Of a stretch of DNA of 64,000 bases, positions 61,401 to 64,000 are shown in pieces (position 1 is the first letter of the stretch; each line of letters begins with the position of its first letter). The DNA comes from Apostichopus japonicus (Eukaryota; Echinodermata; Holothuroidea; Aspidochirotida; Stichopodidae). The position numbers and the translations under genes are program-made. Under the pieces are notes generated by a model. The model was not told the DNA's origin, searched no databases, and saw only the letters and a program-made list of their open reading frames with translations. The stretch spans positions 10,782,499 to 10,846,498 of the forward strand of contig NC_092565.1 in the NCBI RefSeq assembly GCF_037975245.1. The letters run 5' to 3'.

Positions 61401-63407
61401 TGTGTAACTTTATTTTCATTCTGCTTATGCAATGGTTGATAAATTGTTCACCCGCTGAACAGGCAAAGTTTTTTTGGGCGTCCGGTCTGTTCAGACAATC
61501 GGAATCAGCTGTGGGGGTTGTCTGTGGATGACTAAATGTTTACATCAAATTCAGGTTGCACTGTAACTAAATACCACCTCCCCTCCCCCCCCAAAAAAAA
61601 AATAAATATAGGTAAAATGATGAATTGGCTGCTGATATTTCTTTTCATCTTGTTTGCTAACATGTTGTGATTTTGTGGTTGTAAACTCTGTTGAACATGA
61701 TAACGGGAGGAAAGTATTCACATACATTGGGTAAGCAATGTTTTCATTAAATGTATACATGTGCAGTGTGACAGTGTCATAAGTTTTCCATGTTATAAAT
61801 CTTTTGTCATGTTAGTCAACGATACAGAGAGCAAAAGTGCTTAGCAATCAAGTAAAACTAGAAAAAGCAGAATAAACAATAGGTGGTAGTTGGTGACCTA
61901 ACCTTTTGGTTTGTTTTCCTCATGACCAGGGATGGACATATCTCCGATAGATCTCATCAACATTGCAAGCTTCTCGACCCGGGTGATCTCACTGAGCGAC
62001 TACCGTAAGAAGTTGTTCACCTACCTCCAGGAGAAGATGCACGCTGTGGCACCTAACCTGACTAGTTTGATAGGAGAACAGGTAAGAACTAACCCAGCCT
62101 GCCATTGGAAGAGAATGACACAGCTATATATCTGATAGACAATAAAGGCTTTAATTGGTTAGAAGCTAATCCTGACACATGTGACCCGCAGAAACTCTCA
62201 TCTAAGAAGAGAGGGGGGGGGGGGTTGAAATTCCTGGCAAAGTCTTTGTCAGCTGAAGAAAAAAGGTCCAAGTATCACATCTCAAGGTGATACCAGGAAA
62301 CAAATCTTGGTAGGAAAGGTAGAATTTTGAAGAACATGTGCGATGATGATTTTGATATTTGGAGGTCAGTTAGTTATTCAGTTTAGAGATGACATAACTG
62401 GTTCTTCTTGCAAAAGCATTCAAGGATACCATGTAAATGAGAAGGCAGTAAGGCAGCATACCCAGGCATGTTGCATAAAATGAATAAGTCATTGTAAACA
62501 CAACACATGTTAGTAAATTGCTTTCTCTGTCCATAGCTGCATGGTGCTACTACTACCTCAGTGTGTTGTCAGACTGTAACTTATTTAAATCTGTTTTTGT
62601 CAATAGGTTGGAGCAAGACTGATTTCTCATGCTGGTAGTCTGACCAATCTCGCTAAGTATCCAGCATCAACGGTTCAGATTCTCGGTGCAGAGAAAGCGC
62701 TCTTCAGGTAATATTTTTTTGTTTGAACAAAAGTTCAAGGTTCTGACTCCCTCATTAAATGTTCCACGTTCTCTCATTTCTCATTTGTTGTTATCTTCAT
62801 CAAAAGTCAAAGTCAAACTGGTAAACATATCCTCATCTCTCTTACCCATCCCCCACAGAAGGGTGTAGCATCAATAAACATTCCAATTTGTATGAAGTGA
62901 AATCAATCACCTACTTGAGAGCAGAAGAGTTTGCAGTTGAAACATAAACATAAATGAACTTAACCAAACTTGGTACGTGTGGTATGCTCCACGTCCCTTC
63001 ATTCCTCACCATTGAATAAAAGTAAATTTTTTATGCTGGATCTTTCATTTGTCACTTGATGTGAATAGTGTAGGGTTTCTTGTATCAATTTCTTACAAGG
63101 AGAACCTTTGGACACTTATATTCTTGGCCTTTGAGTATCCGTCCCTCACTTGTGATGGAAAACATGCCAAACAGTATTTATGTACAATTGCTATCATGTT
63201 AGTCCAGAATGTTTCTGTACAGGTCTTTAAAAAAAACCACATGTTTATCTCTTTCTAGAGCTTTGAAGACCAAAGGTAACACCCCGAAATATGGTTTGAT
63301 ATTTCATTCCACTTTCATTGGACGGGCGGCCCAGAAGAACAAAGGCCGCATTTCGAGGTACTTGGCCAACAAATGCTCCATTGCATCCAGAATAGATTGT
63401 TTTGCGG
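58492..63407 (+). CDS. NOP56: NOP56 (box C/D snoRNP core protein), 5' seven exons in window, 3' end outside
   Basis: Coding exons: 58492-58690 (exon opens at 58489), 58957-59118, 59743-59941, 61083-61270, 61930-62081, 62607-62707, 63259-63407. Phases are consistent; about 383 codons are present. The N-terminal NOP5NT domain reads [20 protein letters not shown]. Next come [20 protein letters not shown] and [20 protein letters not shown], then the NOSIC/coiled-coil region [10 protein letters not shown]. The Nop domain reads [20 protein letters not shown], then [20 protein letters not shown]. The Lys-rich tail lies beyond the window. The protein pairs with NOP58, fibrillarin and the 15.5K protein in the nucleolus to guide rRNA 2'-O-methylation. 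The start is uncertain: the exon begins gccatg right after an acceptor, so either the ATG at 58492 or an upstream mini-exon (vertebrate NOP56 has one carrying little beyond the ATG) starts translation. The last donor is at 63408. Confidence 0.96.
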
Positions 63408-63540
63408 GTGAGTAACTTTGAAGGGAGAGTATAGTGATAACAAACCCTTTTTAAGACTTGATGCAGTTATTTTATGTATTTATTTATTTATATTTTTGGC
63501 CTTTGTGAATGTTTAGTTCCTATTCACAAAATGCCCTTTC

Positions 63541-64000
63541 TGGTACATCTCCTTTTTTTTTTTTTTTTTTTTTTGAAACGTAAACATCTTTGACCTTGAA
63601 AATATTCGGTTATTACTTTGGTATAATTATTGTGTTAAAATGTCTTGATTGTACAAGGGTGCTAGGGGACATCTGGGAGGTTGTAGATTCAAGCCCTGGT
63701 ATAAAGTAGATTGGTTCAAACCCTGAACATGACATAGCAGGCAATTATGAAGTGTTTCATCTTTACATGTAAGTTTGCTAGATTTGTGTTGTTTGTTAGC
63801 ATAAAGTCATAATCAATAGTAATAATTTGACTATTTTTTATCACACTTTGCTAAGTGGCACAAGGTTAGTTTTTCCCAGCACAGCAACATAGATCTTGTT
63901 AAGTCATGATGGATTTATAGCAAGGTAGATCATTCAAGTACCTGAAAATTAGAGAGGTTTGATCAGCAGTTGGGCCATGATTCATTCACTAAATGGAATG
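63541..64000. other. NOP56 intron, with poly(T) tract and possible SINE debris
   Basis: A T-run at about 63551-63574 is followed near 63690 by a B-box-like agattcaagcc. This is too little to call a SINE confidently. Confidence 0.4.

Noticed and set aside
58691-63258. Box C/D snoRNA genes in NOP56 introns, expected from vertebrates. C-box-like ATGATGA at 62343 and AATGATGA near 61616 were examined.
   Set aside because: Neither has a CTGA D box with a terminal stem at a suitable distance. A snoRNA model search would be needed to exclude divergent ones.

Overview
The window is animal nuclear DNA: AT-rich, with short exons in long introns bounded by GT-AG sites, many (AT)n microsatellites, and LINE, SINE, hAT and foldback repeats. 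Bacterial-style genes, operons and CRISPR are absent. The LINE and SINE types and the protein sequences suggest a marine deuterostome invertebrate, possibly an echinoderm such as a sea cucumber. That assignment is an inference from repeat style and protein resemblance; no search was run.

Three conserved genes can be read exon by exon. (1) RMND5 (minus strand, 15242 to 7491, nine coding exons, 390 aa) is the RING-like subunit of the CTLH/GID ubiquitin ligase. (2) TAPT1 (plus strand, 40661 to 52247, thirteen coding exons, 560 aa) is a multi-pass membrane protein. (3) NOP56 (plus strand, 58492 to beyond 63407, seven exons, 3' end outside the window) is the box C/D snoRNP core protein. In all three, every exon phase closes and the length or alignment matches the family as I know it. 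The three do not form an obvious functional unit.

The 16-38 kb interval has no recognisable conserved gene, but two phase-consistent exon chains were found there. The minus-strand chain (31530 to 22173, four exons, 118 aa) starts with a signal peptide and carries cysteine pairs, a GKR amidation/cleavage site and further dibasic sites. It looks like a secreted peptide or neuropeptide-like precursor and is the best candidate for something undescribed. The plus-strand chain (17327 to 20370, five very short exons) reads as the C-terminus of a Ser/Pro/Tyr-rich protein whose 5' part was not found. The two chains converge on about 20.4-22.2 kb.

Layout: 1-7.4 kb repeats and tandem arrays; 7.5-15.2 kb RMND5; 15.9-16.4 kb hAT transposase relic; 16.8-17.2 kb inverted repeat pair; 17.3-20.8 kb plus-strand exon chain; 22.2-31.5 kb peptide-precursor candidate, with introns containing a SINE split by another element, an L1-type relic and a 320-bp (AT)n tract; 38.3-39.9 kb degenerate non-LTR reverse transcriptase; 40.7-52.2 kb TAPT1, with introns carrying LINE and SINE copies and two minisatellites; 52.3-58.4 kb intergenic with a short inverted-repeat element and a LINE 3' end; 58.5-64 kb NOP56.
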